From Hymenobacter sp. BT559 (lineage in GTDB: Bacteria > Bacteroidota > Bacteroidia > Cytophagales > Hymenobacteraceae), in the NCBI RefSeq assembly GCF_017571525.1, contig NZ_JAGETY010000007.1, forward strand, positions 186,001-250,000: 64,000 nt of DNA, read 5' to 3'. The first letter of the stretch is position 1. Each line of letters starts with the position of its first letter. Shown here piece by piece: positions 1 to 6,880 of the stretch. A program made the position numbers and the translations under genes. The notes under the pieces are model-generated. The model was not told the origin of the DNA, made no database searches, and saw nothing but the letters and a program-made list of their open reading frames with translations.

Positions 1-547
1 CCGTTTGTACGGTCTTCACATCGGCGTCACCATCCCCTTTTATTACGAGGAAGGTCGGCTTTTTGAAGAGGGCAGCGTTGGCCTTACGAGCTTCAATAAC
101 CCAGTCAATCATTTGGTTATTGAGCGAATCGTAAGGAATACCTGGTAGGCCCTTGTTCAGCGCTTTGCGCTGCTCGGTGTCCTTATCGAGGTAGCTACCT
201 AGCTGCGTAATCGGCACCCCAAAGTTTGGGAGCAGCGAAAACTGCTTTACTTGGGCTGGGGTGAAGTTGACACCATACTTAGCGCCAACGGCTTTGAGGG
301 CAGCTTCTTTGACAGGAGCCTTGTCGTAGCCGAAGAATACGCGCTTGTTAGCATCAATCGTAAGCGTTAGGATGTCGCTATCAGGAGCCTGGAGGTCCGA
401 CGTCGAAGACGGCGGGTCTACTACCACAGCTTCATCGGGGCGAAACTGCGTGGTCAACATAAAGAATGTTACCAGCAGAAACGCCAGGTCCACCATCGGC
501 GTCATGTCGAGCGACGGCGAGGTGCGGTGCGGTTTTACTTTAGGCAT
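1..547 (-). CDS. exbD: ExbD/TolR biopolymer transport protein (3' end cut by window)
   Basis: Reading leftward from the ATG at 547 the frame stays open to the window edge, giving about 182 residues without a stop. It begins MPKVKPHRTSPSLDMTPMVD, the classic short cytoplasmic start of ExbD followed by one membrane helix (about residues 18-35, rich in L, F, V, T). The Asp of the DMTPMVD segment is the conserved proton-pathway region of the family. The rest would be periplasmic. ExbD partners ExbB and TonB to energise outer-membrane receptors with the proton motive force. It lies 193 bp downstream of exbB on the same strand, with a hairpin between them. The C-terminus is not in the window. Function is confident from motif, helix placement and neighbour. 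Confidence 0.92.
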   Translation of the reverse strand, partial: MPKVKPHRTSPSLDMTPMVDLAFLLVTFFMLTTQFRPDEAVVVDPPSSTSDLQAPDSDILTLTIDANKRVFFGYDKAPVKEAALKAVGAKYGVNFTPAQVKQFSLLPNFGVPITQLGSYLDKDTEQRKALNKGLPGIPYDSLNNQMIDWVIEARKANAALFKKPTFLVIKGDGDADVKTVQT

Positions 548-690
548 TGCCGGGAGAAGTTAAAATGACTGGACGGGTCAAGGTGCAGGGGCTAGGGGGT
601 GGTACCATCAGCGGGCCGCCGTGGCGGGAGCCACTCAAGGGTACTGATGCCGACTCGAAGCTAATTGCACACGTAACCCAGAAAAAAGTT

Positions 691-720
691 GGGGCGGGGA
701 CGGCAAAACGCCTCCGCCCC
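691..720 (-). terminator. Intrinsic terminator or attenuator between exbB and exbD
   Basis: On the minus strand, just after the exbB stop, a 12-bp GC-rich stem with one mismatch (outer arms GGGGCGG / CCGCCCC, loop TTTTGC) is followed by AACTTTTTTC. This is a textbook intrinsic terminator shape located inside an expected exbB-exbD operon, so it may cause partial termination. The plus-strand reading is also followed by a weaker T-rich stretch. Confidence 0.6.
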
Positions 721-740
721 TCTTTTCGTGCCAGCAGCTA

Positions 741-1625
741 CTACGACTCCTGACCTGCGTTGCCGTGCTGGGCAGCGAAGGTCTGAATGATGCTGAAGCC
801 AGCCTCGTCGATGCTGTAAGTCAGCTCGTCAATCTTGCTGGTGAAGAAGTTGTAGGCAACGATGGCCAGGGCCGACGTACCGATACCAAGAGCTGTGTTG
901 ATAAGAGCTTCCGAAATACCGGTTGCCAGCGCCGTAGCGTCGGGGTTACCAGCCTGAGCAAGAGCCGAGAAGGCCTTAATCATGCCGAATACCGTGCCGA
1001 GCAGACCGGTCAGCGTGGCGATAGACGCGATGGTCGAGATGATAACCAGGTTCTTCTCCAGCATCGGCAGCTCCAGGGCGGTGCTTTCTTCGATTTCTTT
1101 CTGGATAGCCAGCACGCGCTGGTCGGTGTTCATACCGGTTTCGCGGCCCATTTCCTGGTATTTCTTCAGGCCGGCGCGTACTACGTTGGCTACCGAGCCT
1201 TTCTGCTGGTCGCAGAGGGCAATGGCGCCGTTGATATCGTTGGTGTTCAGCTTTTGGCGCACGCCACGTACAAACGACTCAATGCTCTTGCTGCCTTTGG
1301 CTTTCGAGATAGTGAGGGCACGCTCGATAGAGAAGGTGATAACGCACAGTAGCATGGTCATCAGGGCCGGTACGATTACGCCACCCTTATACACAATGCC
1401 GAGGTAGTCACCAGGCTTGGGGTTGTTTTCGGGGTTGTTGCCCAGGAAGTGGTCCGGAGCACCTAGTACAAACTTGTAGATAAGCAAGCTGATAATGAAG
1501 CCGAGAACGATAACCAATACCGCAAACAGCGAAGCTCCACCGCTGCTTTTAGCGGCGGGGGCGGCTTTGGGGGCGGCCGGCGCAGCGGGGCGGGCGCTCG
1601 GGTTTACTGCATTTTTCTGTTCCAT
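741..1625 (-). CDS. exbB: MotA/TolQ/ExbB-family proton channel
   Basis: This 294-residue protein has an Ala/Pro-rich, Lys-containing N-terminal tail (residues about 1-30), then membrane segments near 33-53, 83-103, 190-215 and 235-258. The segment with ATLTGLLGTVFGMIKAF is the signature of the MotA/TolQ/ExbB family, and the last helices carry the conserved small and Thr residues lining the proton path. With ExbD it would form the inner-membrane motor that powers TonB. The additional first helix and Ala/Pro tail are longer than in E. coli ExbB, as is usual in Bacteroidota. It is followed by a terminator-like hairpin and then exbD. A 7-bp inverted repeat lies about 65 bp upstream of the start. 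The ATG at 1625 is the only sensible start. Confidence 0.92.
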   Translation of the reverse strand: MEQKNAVNPSARPAAPAAPKAAPAAKSSGGASLFAVLVIVLGFIISLLIYKFVLGAPDHFLGNNPENNPKPGDYLGIVYKGGVIVPALMTMLLCVITFSIERALTISKAKGSKSIESFVRGVRQKLNTNDINGAIALCDQQKGSVANVVRAGLKKYQEMGRETGMNTDQRVLAIQKEIEESTALELPMLEKNLVIISTIASIATLTGLLGTVFGMIKAFSALAQAGNPDATALATGISEALINTALGIGTSALAIVAYNFFTSKIDELTYSIDEAGFSIIQTFAAQHGNAGQES

Positions 1626-1979
1626 GTGTCCGGTAAGTGTAGGAGGTGGGGGGTTGGTTGAGGGGGTAAAAAAGAAGGCGATACAAAAGTGCCTGTTGCT
1701 AGAATAGCCCTAGCGACAACAGGGCAAACAGGTGTTTCGGGGCCGAATCTACGCCGAAGCCGGTAAAATCCGGACTCTAGAAAGTTTTTTTTGGATGAGC
1801 TCGGCAAAAAATAACTTGGAAACCAGAGGCTGCTTGTAGCTGAATCGTGGGTGAATTTCCAACGCAGAGCCGACTGATATGGTTGGCCTTCTAGAGGCGA
1901 AAAAATTAGCGCCGAACCGATTTAGCAAATGCCAGTATCGACTTACTCAATCGATTATGTTGATTACGCTGGCGCTTGT
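1626..1979. other. Intergenic stretch between mazG end and exbB start
   Basis: This 354-bp gap has no convincing gene. It must contain the exbB promoter. It holds the inverted repeat at 1692-1723 (separate entry) and, further out, the minus-strand AT-rich string TATTTTTTG at 1813-1805, which resembles but does not match TAnnTTTG. I saw no tRNA-like fold. Confidence 0.6.
1692..1723. promoter_or_regulatory. Inverted repeat upstream of exbB
   Basis: CCTGTTG (1692-1698) and CAACAGG (1717-1723) are perfect inverted copies. Inside them CTAG at 1699-1702 and 1710-1713 can extend the stem across a 3-nt bulge. It lies about 66 bp before the exbB start, so it could be an operator or a 5' UTR hairpin. 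The role is inferred from position only. Confidence 0.4.
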
Positions 1980-2807
1980 CTAAGCCTCGGTCTGCTTAGC
2001 CTCGTTCCAATATACATCCATCTGGGCTAGGGTAAGGTCAGGCAGGGATTGCCCGGCCTGGGCGGCGGCGTTTTCGAGGTATTGAAAACGGCTGATAAAT
2101 TTTCGATTAGTGCGCTCTAGAGCCTCTTCGGGATTTATACCGGCAAAACGCGCGAAGTTGACCAGCGAAAAAAGCAGGTCGCCAAACTCCTGGGTGGCGC
2201 GCTCGGCCTGGGCTGCGCTGGTGGGCGGCTGGCCATGGCCATACTCGGCCCCAAACTCGGCCAGCTCCTCCTGCACTTTCAGCCACACTTGGCTAGGGTC
2301 GTCCCAGTCGAAGCCCGCGCCCCGCGCTTTTTCCTGAATGCGCATGGCCTTCACTAGGGCCGGCAGCGAGGTGGGTACGCCGCCGAGCACCCCGCCGGTG
2401 TTGCCTTTTTCCTTAAGCTTGAGTTGCTCCCAATTGCGCTTTACGGCCGCCTCATCATCGGCCTGCACGTCGCCGTAGATGTGTGGGTGGCGGTAGATGA
2501 GCTTCTCGCACTGTGCGTTGAGCGCATCGGCAATGTCGAAGGCACCTTGCTCGGCCGCAATGCGGGCGTAGAATACCAGGTGCAGCATTACGTCGCCGAG
2601 CTCTTTTTTAAGGTCGGGCAGGTCGTGGCGCAGAATGGCATCGCTCAGCTCGTAGGTTTCCTCAATGGTAAGGTGGCGCAGGCTGTCGAGCGTCTGCTTT
2701 TTATCCCAAGGGCACTCTAGCCGCAGGCGGTCGAGCACATCGAGCAGGCGGCCGAAGGCTTCGAGCTGCGCCGGGCGCCGGGAAGGGGAGAGCAAAGAAT
2801 TTTCCAT
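1980..2807 (-). CDS. mazG: Nucleoside triphosphate pyrophosphohydrolase MazG
   Basis: MazG hydrolyses (d)NTPs to the monophosphate and pyrophosphate, cleaning the nucleotide pool. The 275-residue length matches two-domain MazG (E. coli is 263). The N-terminal domain shows the metal-binding pattern EExxE...ExxD: IEETYELSDAI followed by KKELGDVMLHLVFY. The second domain repeats it as EELAEFGAEYG and TQEFGDLLFSLVNFAR, so both catalytic-type helices look intact. The early segment DRLRLECPWDKKQTLDSL is the conserved MazG entry motif. The gene is alone on the minus strand, divergent from glmM. A perfect 17-bp palindrome sits 7 bp upstream of the ATG, in the leader. Assignment is firm. Confidence 0.95.
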   Translation of the reverse strand: MENSLLSPSRRPAQLEAFGRLLDVLDRLRLECPWDKKQTLDSLRHLTIEETYELSDAILRHDLPDLKKELGDVMLHLVFYARIAAEQGAFDIADALNAQCEKLIYRHPHIYGDVQADDEAAVKRNWEQLKLKEKGNTGGVLGGVPTSLPALVKAMRIQEKARGAGFDWDDPSQVWLKVQEELAEFGAEYGHGQPPTSAAQAERATQEFGDLLFSLVNFARFAGINPEEALERTNRKFISRFQYLENAAAQAGQSLPDLTLAQMDVYWNEAKQTEA

Positions 2808-2813
2808 AAGAGA

Positions 2814-2830
2814 ATAAGCGCCGCGCTTAT
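2814..2830. promoter_or_regulatory. Perfect palindrome in the mazG leader
   Basis: ATAAGCGC-C-GCGCTTAT is a perfect 8-bp inverted repeat around one central base, ending 7 bp before the mazG ATG. It could be a repressor site or an RNA hairpin near the ribosome entry site. No regulator is identified in the window. Confidence 0.4.
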
Positions 2831-2951
2831 CGTTGGCAAAAGCAAAGAAGCATTGGCTAGGGTAGCTTAATAGCTGGTTTAGTTGGTAAGGCGCCGCTAC
2901 CCGTGGGGTCGGTGGGCAGGAGCTGGCCGGCTAATAACGAGGCCGACTGCC

Positions 2952-2959
2952 TACTTTTG
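2952..2959 (+). promoter_or_regulatory. -7 promoter element (TACTTTTG) for glmM
   Basis: TACTTTTG matches the Bacteroidota -7 consensus TAnnTTTG and lies 21 bp before the GTG start at 2980. No clear TTG -33 element is seen at the right distance, so the call is moderate. Confidence 0.45.
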
Positions 2960-2979
2960 CAAAGCTAAAAAGATATCCA

Positions 2980-4374
2980 GTGACCCTCATAAAATCTATT
3001 TCCGGCATTCGCGGCACCATTGGTGGGCCGGCCGGGCAGGGGCTAACCCCCCTCGACGTGGTGAAATATACGGCAGCCTACGGCGCCTGGGCTGCCGCCC
3101 AGCCGGGGGCTAGCAAGCTAATAGTAATAGGCCGCGACGCCCGCCTGTCGGGCGAGATGGTGAGCCGCCTTGTGGCCGGTACGCTGCAGGGGCTAGGGTT
3201 CGATGTCCTGGATTTGGGCCTAAGCACCACGCCCACGGTCGAAATGGCTGTGCCGGCCAAACAAGCCGCCGGCGGCATTATTCTCACGGCCTCACACAAC
3301 CCCAAGCAGTGGAATGCCTTAAAGCTGCTCGACGCGCAAGGCGAGTTTTTGTCGGCCGAAGCCGGGGAGCGTGTGCTAGCGTTGGCCGAAAGCGAAGCTG
3401 TTGAGTTCGCACCGGTTACGAAGCTGGGTACTTACAGTACCGACGAAGCTTTCTTGGCCGAGCACATTCAGGCCATCTTGGCCTCGCCACTGGTAGATGT
3501 GGCGGCTATCAAGGCGAAGAATTTTCGTGTAGTAGTCGATGCGGTAAATAGCAGTGGTGGCATTGCGGTGCCGCAGCTGCTGGCCGCGCTAGGGGTCGAA
3601 ACGGTGGAGAAAATCCATTGCGAGCCTACCGGCGACTTTGCCCACAACCCCGAGCCGCTGCCCGAGCACCTGCGCGACATCGCCAAAGTGCTCGAAAAAG
3701 GTGGCTTTGACCTTGGCATCGTGGTAGACCCCGACGTGGACCGGCTGGCGCTGGTGAGCGAAAACGGTGAGATGTTTGGTGAGGAATACACTCTGGTGGC
3801 CGTAGCCGACTACGTGTTAGGCTACCACGGCGGCGGCAACACCGTGAGCAACCTCAGCAGCACCCGCGCCCTGCGCGATGTGACGGAGAAGCACGGCGGC
3901 ACCTATACCGCCGCCGCCGTAGGCGAGGTGAACGTAGTGACCAAGATGAAGGAAACCAATGCTGTGATTGGCGGCGAAGGCAACGGCGGCATCATTTTCC
4001 CCGAGCTGCACTACGGCCGCGATGCGCTGGTGGGCATTGCGCTTTTTTTGACGCACCTGGCTAAGTCGGGCCTGGCCATGAGCCGCCTGCGCAACTCGTA
4101 CCCAAGCTACTTTATCTCGAAGAATAAGATTGAGCTAACGCCCGAAATCGACACTGACCAGGTGCTGGTGCAGATGGAGCAGCGCTACGCCAAGCAGCCG
4201 GTGAACACCATCGACGGCGTGAAAATTGAGTTTGACAAGGAGTGGGTGCACCTGCGCAAGTCGAACACCGAGCCCATTATCCGCATCTATGCCGAGTCGG
4301 ACTCGAATGCCACAGCCGACCACCTGGCGCAGAAGATTATCGCTGATATTAAAGAGATTATTTTGGCGAAATAA
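2980..4374 (+). CDS. glmM: Phosphoglucosamine mutase (alpha-D-phosphohexomutase family)
   Basis: The 464-residue protein belongs to the alpha-D-phosphohexomutase superfamily. The catalytic phosphoserine is Ser105 in TASHNPKQWNALK. The Mg-binding loop DPDVDRLALV (DxDxDR), the sugar-binding loop GGEGNGG and the C-terminal phosphate clamp SNTEPIIRIYAES are all present. The family converts glucosamine-6-phosphate to glucosamine-1-phosphate for peptidoglycan and LPS synthesis. Close relatives act on mannose or glucose phosphates, so the exact substrate is inferred from typical Bacteroidota annotation. The start is GTG (MTLIKSISGIRGT), the only one that keeps the N-terminal SGIRG substrate-binding motif with a short leader after the -7 element. 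It is followed by a large palindromic element and a cysteine desulfurase gene. Confidence 0.85.
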   Translation: MTLIKSISGIRGTIGGPAGQGLTPLDVVKYTAAYGAWAAAQPGASKLIVIGRDARLSGEMVSRLVAGTLQGLGFDVLDLGLSTTPTVEMAVPAKQAAGGIILTASHNPKQWNALKLLDAQGEFLSAEAGERVLALAESEAVEFAPVTKLGTYSTDEAFLAEHIQAILASPLVDVAAIKAKNFRVVVDAVNSSGGIAVPQLLAALGVETVEKIHCEPTGDFAHNPEPLPEHLRDIAKVLEKGGFDLGIVVDPDVDRLALVSENGEMFGEEYTLVAVADYVLGYHGGGNTVSNLSSTRALRDVTEKHGGTYTAAAVGEVNVVTKMKETNAVIGGEGNGGIIFPELHYGRDALVGIALFLTHLAKSGLAMSRLRNSYPSYFISKNKIELTPEIDTDQVLVQMEQRYAKQPVNTIDGVKIEFDKEWVHLRKSNTEPIIRIYAESDSNATADHLAQKIIADIKEIILAK

Positions 4375-4395
4375 AGCTTATCTTTTGTCTAATGA

Positions 4396-4512
4396 ACGTC
4401 CTGCTCATCTGTTGTCGACCTGCCGAAGCTTCGGGCTCGCACCGCTAGGGGTACTACTCCCAACGATGTGGTAGCGGTGCTGCGGCGAGTGGATGTTAGA
4501 TGAGTAGGACGT
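4396..4512. repeat. Large palindromic intergenic element (REP-like)
   Basis: Outer arms ACGTCCTGCTCATCT (4396-4410) and AGATGAGTAGGACGT (4498-4512) are inverted copies with one mismatch. Inside, GCACCGCTA (4439-4447) and TAGCGGTGC (4472-4480) form a perfect second stem. The layout, long outer stem plus an inner GCACC/GGTGC hairpin, matches the element at 43783-43866, so both probably belong to one dispersed palindromic family. It could also fold as an RNA at the 3' end of glmM. Confidence 0.6.
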
Positions 4513-4539
4513 ACTTGTTATAACCTAGCGAACCTCCTC

Positions 4540-5688
4540 ATGCACGCCTACTTCGATAACGCCGCCACTACTCCTCTCGACCCCGAAGTGCTGGATGCCA
4601 TGCTGCCCTACCTGGCGCAGCACTACGGCAACCCCAGCTCGCTGCACGGACCGGGCCGGCAGGTGCGCTCGGCCATTGAGCAGGCGCGCAAAACGGTGGC
4701 CCAGCTTATCAATGCGGCACCCAGCGAAATCACGTTTACCTCGGGGGGCACCGAGGCCGACAACTACGCCATTTTTGGCAGCGTGCGCACGCTGGGGCTG
4801 AAGCATGCCATTACTTCGCCCCTAGAGCACCATGCGGTGCTGCACCCGCTGCAAGCGCTGGATAAAAGCGGTGAAACCAAGCTGAGCTACCTGCGCCACG
4901 ATGCCCAGGGCCGGCTCGACCTCGGGCACCTCGAAGAGCTGCTGGCTAGCCACCCGCGCACCTTCGTAAGCCTGATGCACGGCAATAATGAGCTGGGCAA
5001 CCTCAACGATATCAAAGCTATCGGCGATATCTGTGCCCGGTACGATGCGGTCTTCCACACCGATACGGTGCAGACGATGGGCCATTACCGCCACGATGTG
5101 CAGCAGCTCAGTAACCACTTCCTGGTGGGCTCGGCGCACAAGTTTCACGGGCCTAAGGGCGTAGGCTTTTTGTACCGCCGCGGTGGGGTGGAGGTGGCGC
5201 CGCTCATCCACGGTGGCTCGCAGGAACGCAACGTGCGCTCGGGCACCGAGAATGTGTACGGGATAGTGGGGCTAGCCAAGGCCCTCGAAATTGCCTGCCG
5301 CGATATGGCCGCCCATCAGCGCCACGTGCAGGCGTTGAAAGACCGGTTTATCAGTCAGTTGGCGGCGGGCATTGAGGGGGTACGGTTCAATGGTCTCTCG
5401 GCCGAGGCCGACCAAAGCCTCTATACGGTGCTCAGCGTGAGCCTGCCGCCTTCCAGCATTAGCGAGATGTTGCTCTTTAGTCTCGATATCAACAAGGTAG
5501 CCGCTTCGGGCGGCTCGGCTTGCACGAGCGGTGCGCAGCTAGGCTCGCATGTGCTCGAAGCGCTCGGCGCCGACCCCGAGCGGCCCACCGTGCGCCTTTC
5601 CATGAGCAAGCTCAACACCGAAGCCGAAGTAGACTATGCTGCCGCGCAGCTCGTGAAGCTCTACGAGCCAGTGGCGGCGCGGGCTTAG
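4540..5688 (+). CDS. Cysteine desulfurase (class V aminotransferase, IscS/NifS type)
   Basis: This PLP enzyme removes sulfur from cysteine as an enzyme persulfide for Fe-S clusters, tRNA thiolation or cofactor synthesis. The 382-residue protein starts MHAYFDNAATTPLDP, the family's opening motif. The PLP lysine is Lys201 in GSAHKFHGPKG, and the catalytic cysteine is Cys328 in SGGSACTSG, on an IscS-like loop. GNPSSLHGPGR and FTSGGTEADNYAI complete the fold signature. No iscU, sufE or other partner is next to it, so whether it serves Fe-S assembly or another sulfur carrier, for example the downstream molybdopterin pathway, cannot be told here. It ends in a strong terminator. Confidence 0.93.
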   Translation: MHAYFDNAATTPLDPEVLDAMLPYLAQHYGNPSSLHGPGRQVRSAIEQARKTVAQLINAAPSEITFTSGGTEADNYAIFGSVRTLGLKHAITSPLEHHAVLHPLQALDKSGETKLSYLRHDAQGRLDLGHLEELLASHPRTFVSLMHGNNELGNLNDIKAIGDICARYDAVFHTDTVQTMGHYRHDVQQLSNHFLVGSAHKFHGPKGVGFLYRRGGVEVAPLIHGGSQERNVRSGTENVYGIVGLAKALEIACRDMAAHQRHVQALKDRFISQLAAGIEGVRFNGLSAEADQSLYTVLSVSLPPSSISEMLLFSLDINKVAASGGSACTSGAQLGSHVLEALGADPERPTVRLSMSKLNTEAEVDYAAAQLVKLYEPVAARA

Positions 5689-5718
5689 CGGAAAGAAGGT
5701 AAATACGCTCTTACGCTA

Positions 5719-5726
5719 TATTTTTG
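5719..5726 (+). promoter_or_regulatory. -7 promoter element (TATTTTTG) upstream of the HhH gene
   Basis: TATTTTTG fits TAnnTTTG and lies 40 bp before the ATG at 5766, directly against the left arm of the terminator hairpin. If used, transcription would start inside the hairpin and give a short leader. No TTG -33 box is visible. Confidence 0.4.
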
Positions 5727-5765
5727 GGCGGCCAGATTTACGTGTTGTAATCTGGCCGCCTTTTT
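5727..5765 (+). terminator. Intrinsic terminator after the cysteine desulfurase gene
   Basis: GGCGGCCAGATT (5727-5738) and AATCTGGCCGCC (5749-5760) form a perfect 12-bp stem followed by TTTTT (5761-5765). The run of T ends exactly where the next ATG begins (5766), which is unusual spacing. Confidence 0.85.
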
Positions 5766-6806
5766 ATGTCTGCTACGCCGCCCCCGCCCCCTCGTCCACC
5801 TGGCAGCCGCTGGGCGGCCTGGCGCTGGCTGCGGCGGTACTTTGGCTACTCGCGGGCCGAAACGAGCGGCTTGGTTCTGCTGCTTTTGGCGCTGGCGGCC
5901 GCTGTGCTGCCTCCGTTGCTGCGCCCCGCCGACCCTCGCTACCTGCCCGCCGCCGACCAGCGCCAGCTCGACGCCTGGGGCCGCGACCTCGCCGCCCGCC
6001 TCGATTCGAACCGCGCTGCCCACGACCGCGCTTACGCCGCTCGCTACCCGGCCCGCCGCCCTGCCGGGGCTAGCCGCTACGCTGCCGTACCGCAGGTGCC
6101 ACTGGCGCCCTTCGACCCCAATTCCCTCACAGCCGAGGGCTGGGAGGCCCGTGGCGTGCCGCACTTCGTGGCTGGCCGCATCGTCAACTACGGCCAAAAA
6201 GCCGGGGGCTTCCGGGCTAAAAGCCAGGTGCAGCGCATCTACGGCCTGCCCGACTCGGTGTATCAGCGGCTGGCGCCGTTTATACAGCTGCCTGAGGGGC
6301 TGCCAGGGCGCGGTGCAGGCTACGCAAGCGGCCGCCCGGCTTTTGGGGAAAATGCGGCTAGCCTGCCCGGCCGTTTTGCGCGCAAGCCGGCCCATTTGCA
6401 GCCCTTCGACCTTAACCTGGCCGACACCACGCAGCTGATGCAGATAAAGGGCATCGGCCGGGGCCGCGCCAAGTGGATAGTAAAGCACCGCGATGAGCTA
6501 GGTGGCTACCTTGCTGAAAATCAATTGGAAGAAGTATTCGTGCTACGTGATGCACCTGACCTTGTGGACAGCCTGCGCAAGTACACCTTCGTGGCGCCTG
6601 GCTTCGCGCCTCGGCCGGTGCACATCAACTCGGCCAGCTTCGATGAGCTGTGGGCGCACCCGTATGTGGGCAAGCCGCTAGCCCGCCTGATTGTAGCTTA
6701 CCGCAAGCAGCACGGCCCCTTCGCCACGCCTGATGACCTGCGGCAGCTCAAGCTTTTGAAGGAGGAGAACTTCGTCAAATTGCGCCCCTATGTGCGCTGC
6801 GATTAG
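5766..6806 (+). CDS. Helix-hairpin-helix (ComEA-like) membrane-anchored protein
   Basis: The 346-residue protein has a Pro-rich start, one membrane helix at about residues 36-56 (a run of L, A and V) and a soluble part with three helix-hairpin-helix units. The clearest is FDLNLADTTQLMQIKGIGRG near residues 215-235, and a C-terminal one is HINSASFDELWAHPYVGKPLA. Each has the NxAxxxxLxxIxGIG-type hairpin that binds DNA backbone in ComEA. A DNA-binding or uptake role is plausible but not shown, since no other competence gene is in the window. The start codon abuts the preceding terminator's T-run, so the gene is either leaderless or uses the -7 element at 5719. Confidence 0.8.
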   Translation: MSATPPPPPRPPGSRWAAWRWLRRYFGYSRAETSGLVLLLLALAAAVLPPLLRPADPRYLPAADQRQLDAWGRDLAARLDSNRAAHDRAYAARYPARRPAGASRYAAVPQVPLAPFDPNSLTAEGWEARGVPHFVAGRIVNYGQKAGGFRAKSQVQRIYGLPDSVYQRLAPFIQLPEGLPGRGAGYASGRPAFGENAASLPGRFARKPAHLQPFDLNLADTTQLMQIKGIGRGRAKWIVKHRDELGGYLAENQLEEVFVLRDAPDLVDSLRKYTFVAPGFAPRPVHINSASFDELWAHPYVGKPLARLIVAYRKQHGPFATPDDLRQLKLLKEENFVKLRPYVRCD

Positions 6807-6880
6807 GCGTTGGTCTAAAAAACGAGTGAACGGTATTTAAAATCGTTCTAAATTGCGGCTTGATTCAGCTCAACCGCTTT

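Noticed and set aside
1626..1979. Possible tRNA or small RNA gene in the gap after mazG
   Set aside because: No cloverleaf arms, CCA end or T-loop GTTCGA-type sequence could be found.
5685..6488. 267-codon minus-strand frame over the HhH gene
   Set aside because: It is a shadow of GC-rich coding DNA. The plus-strand HhH motifs are clear, whereas this one has no domain.
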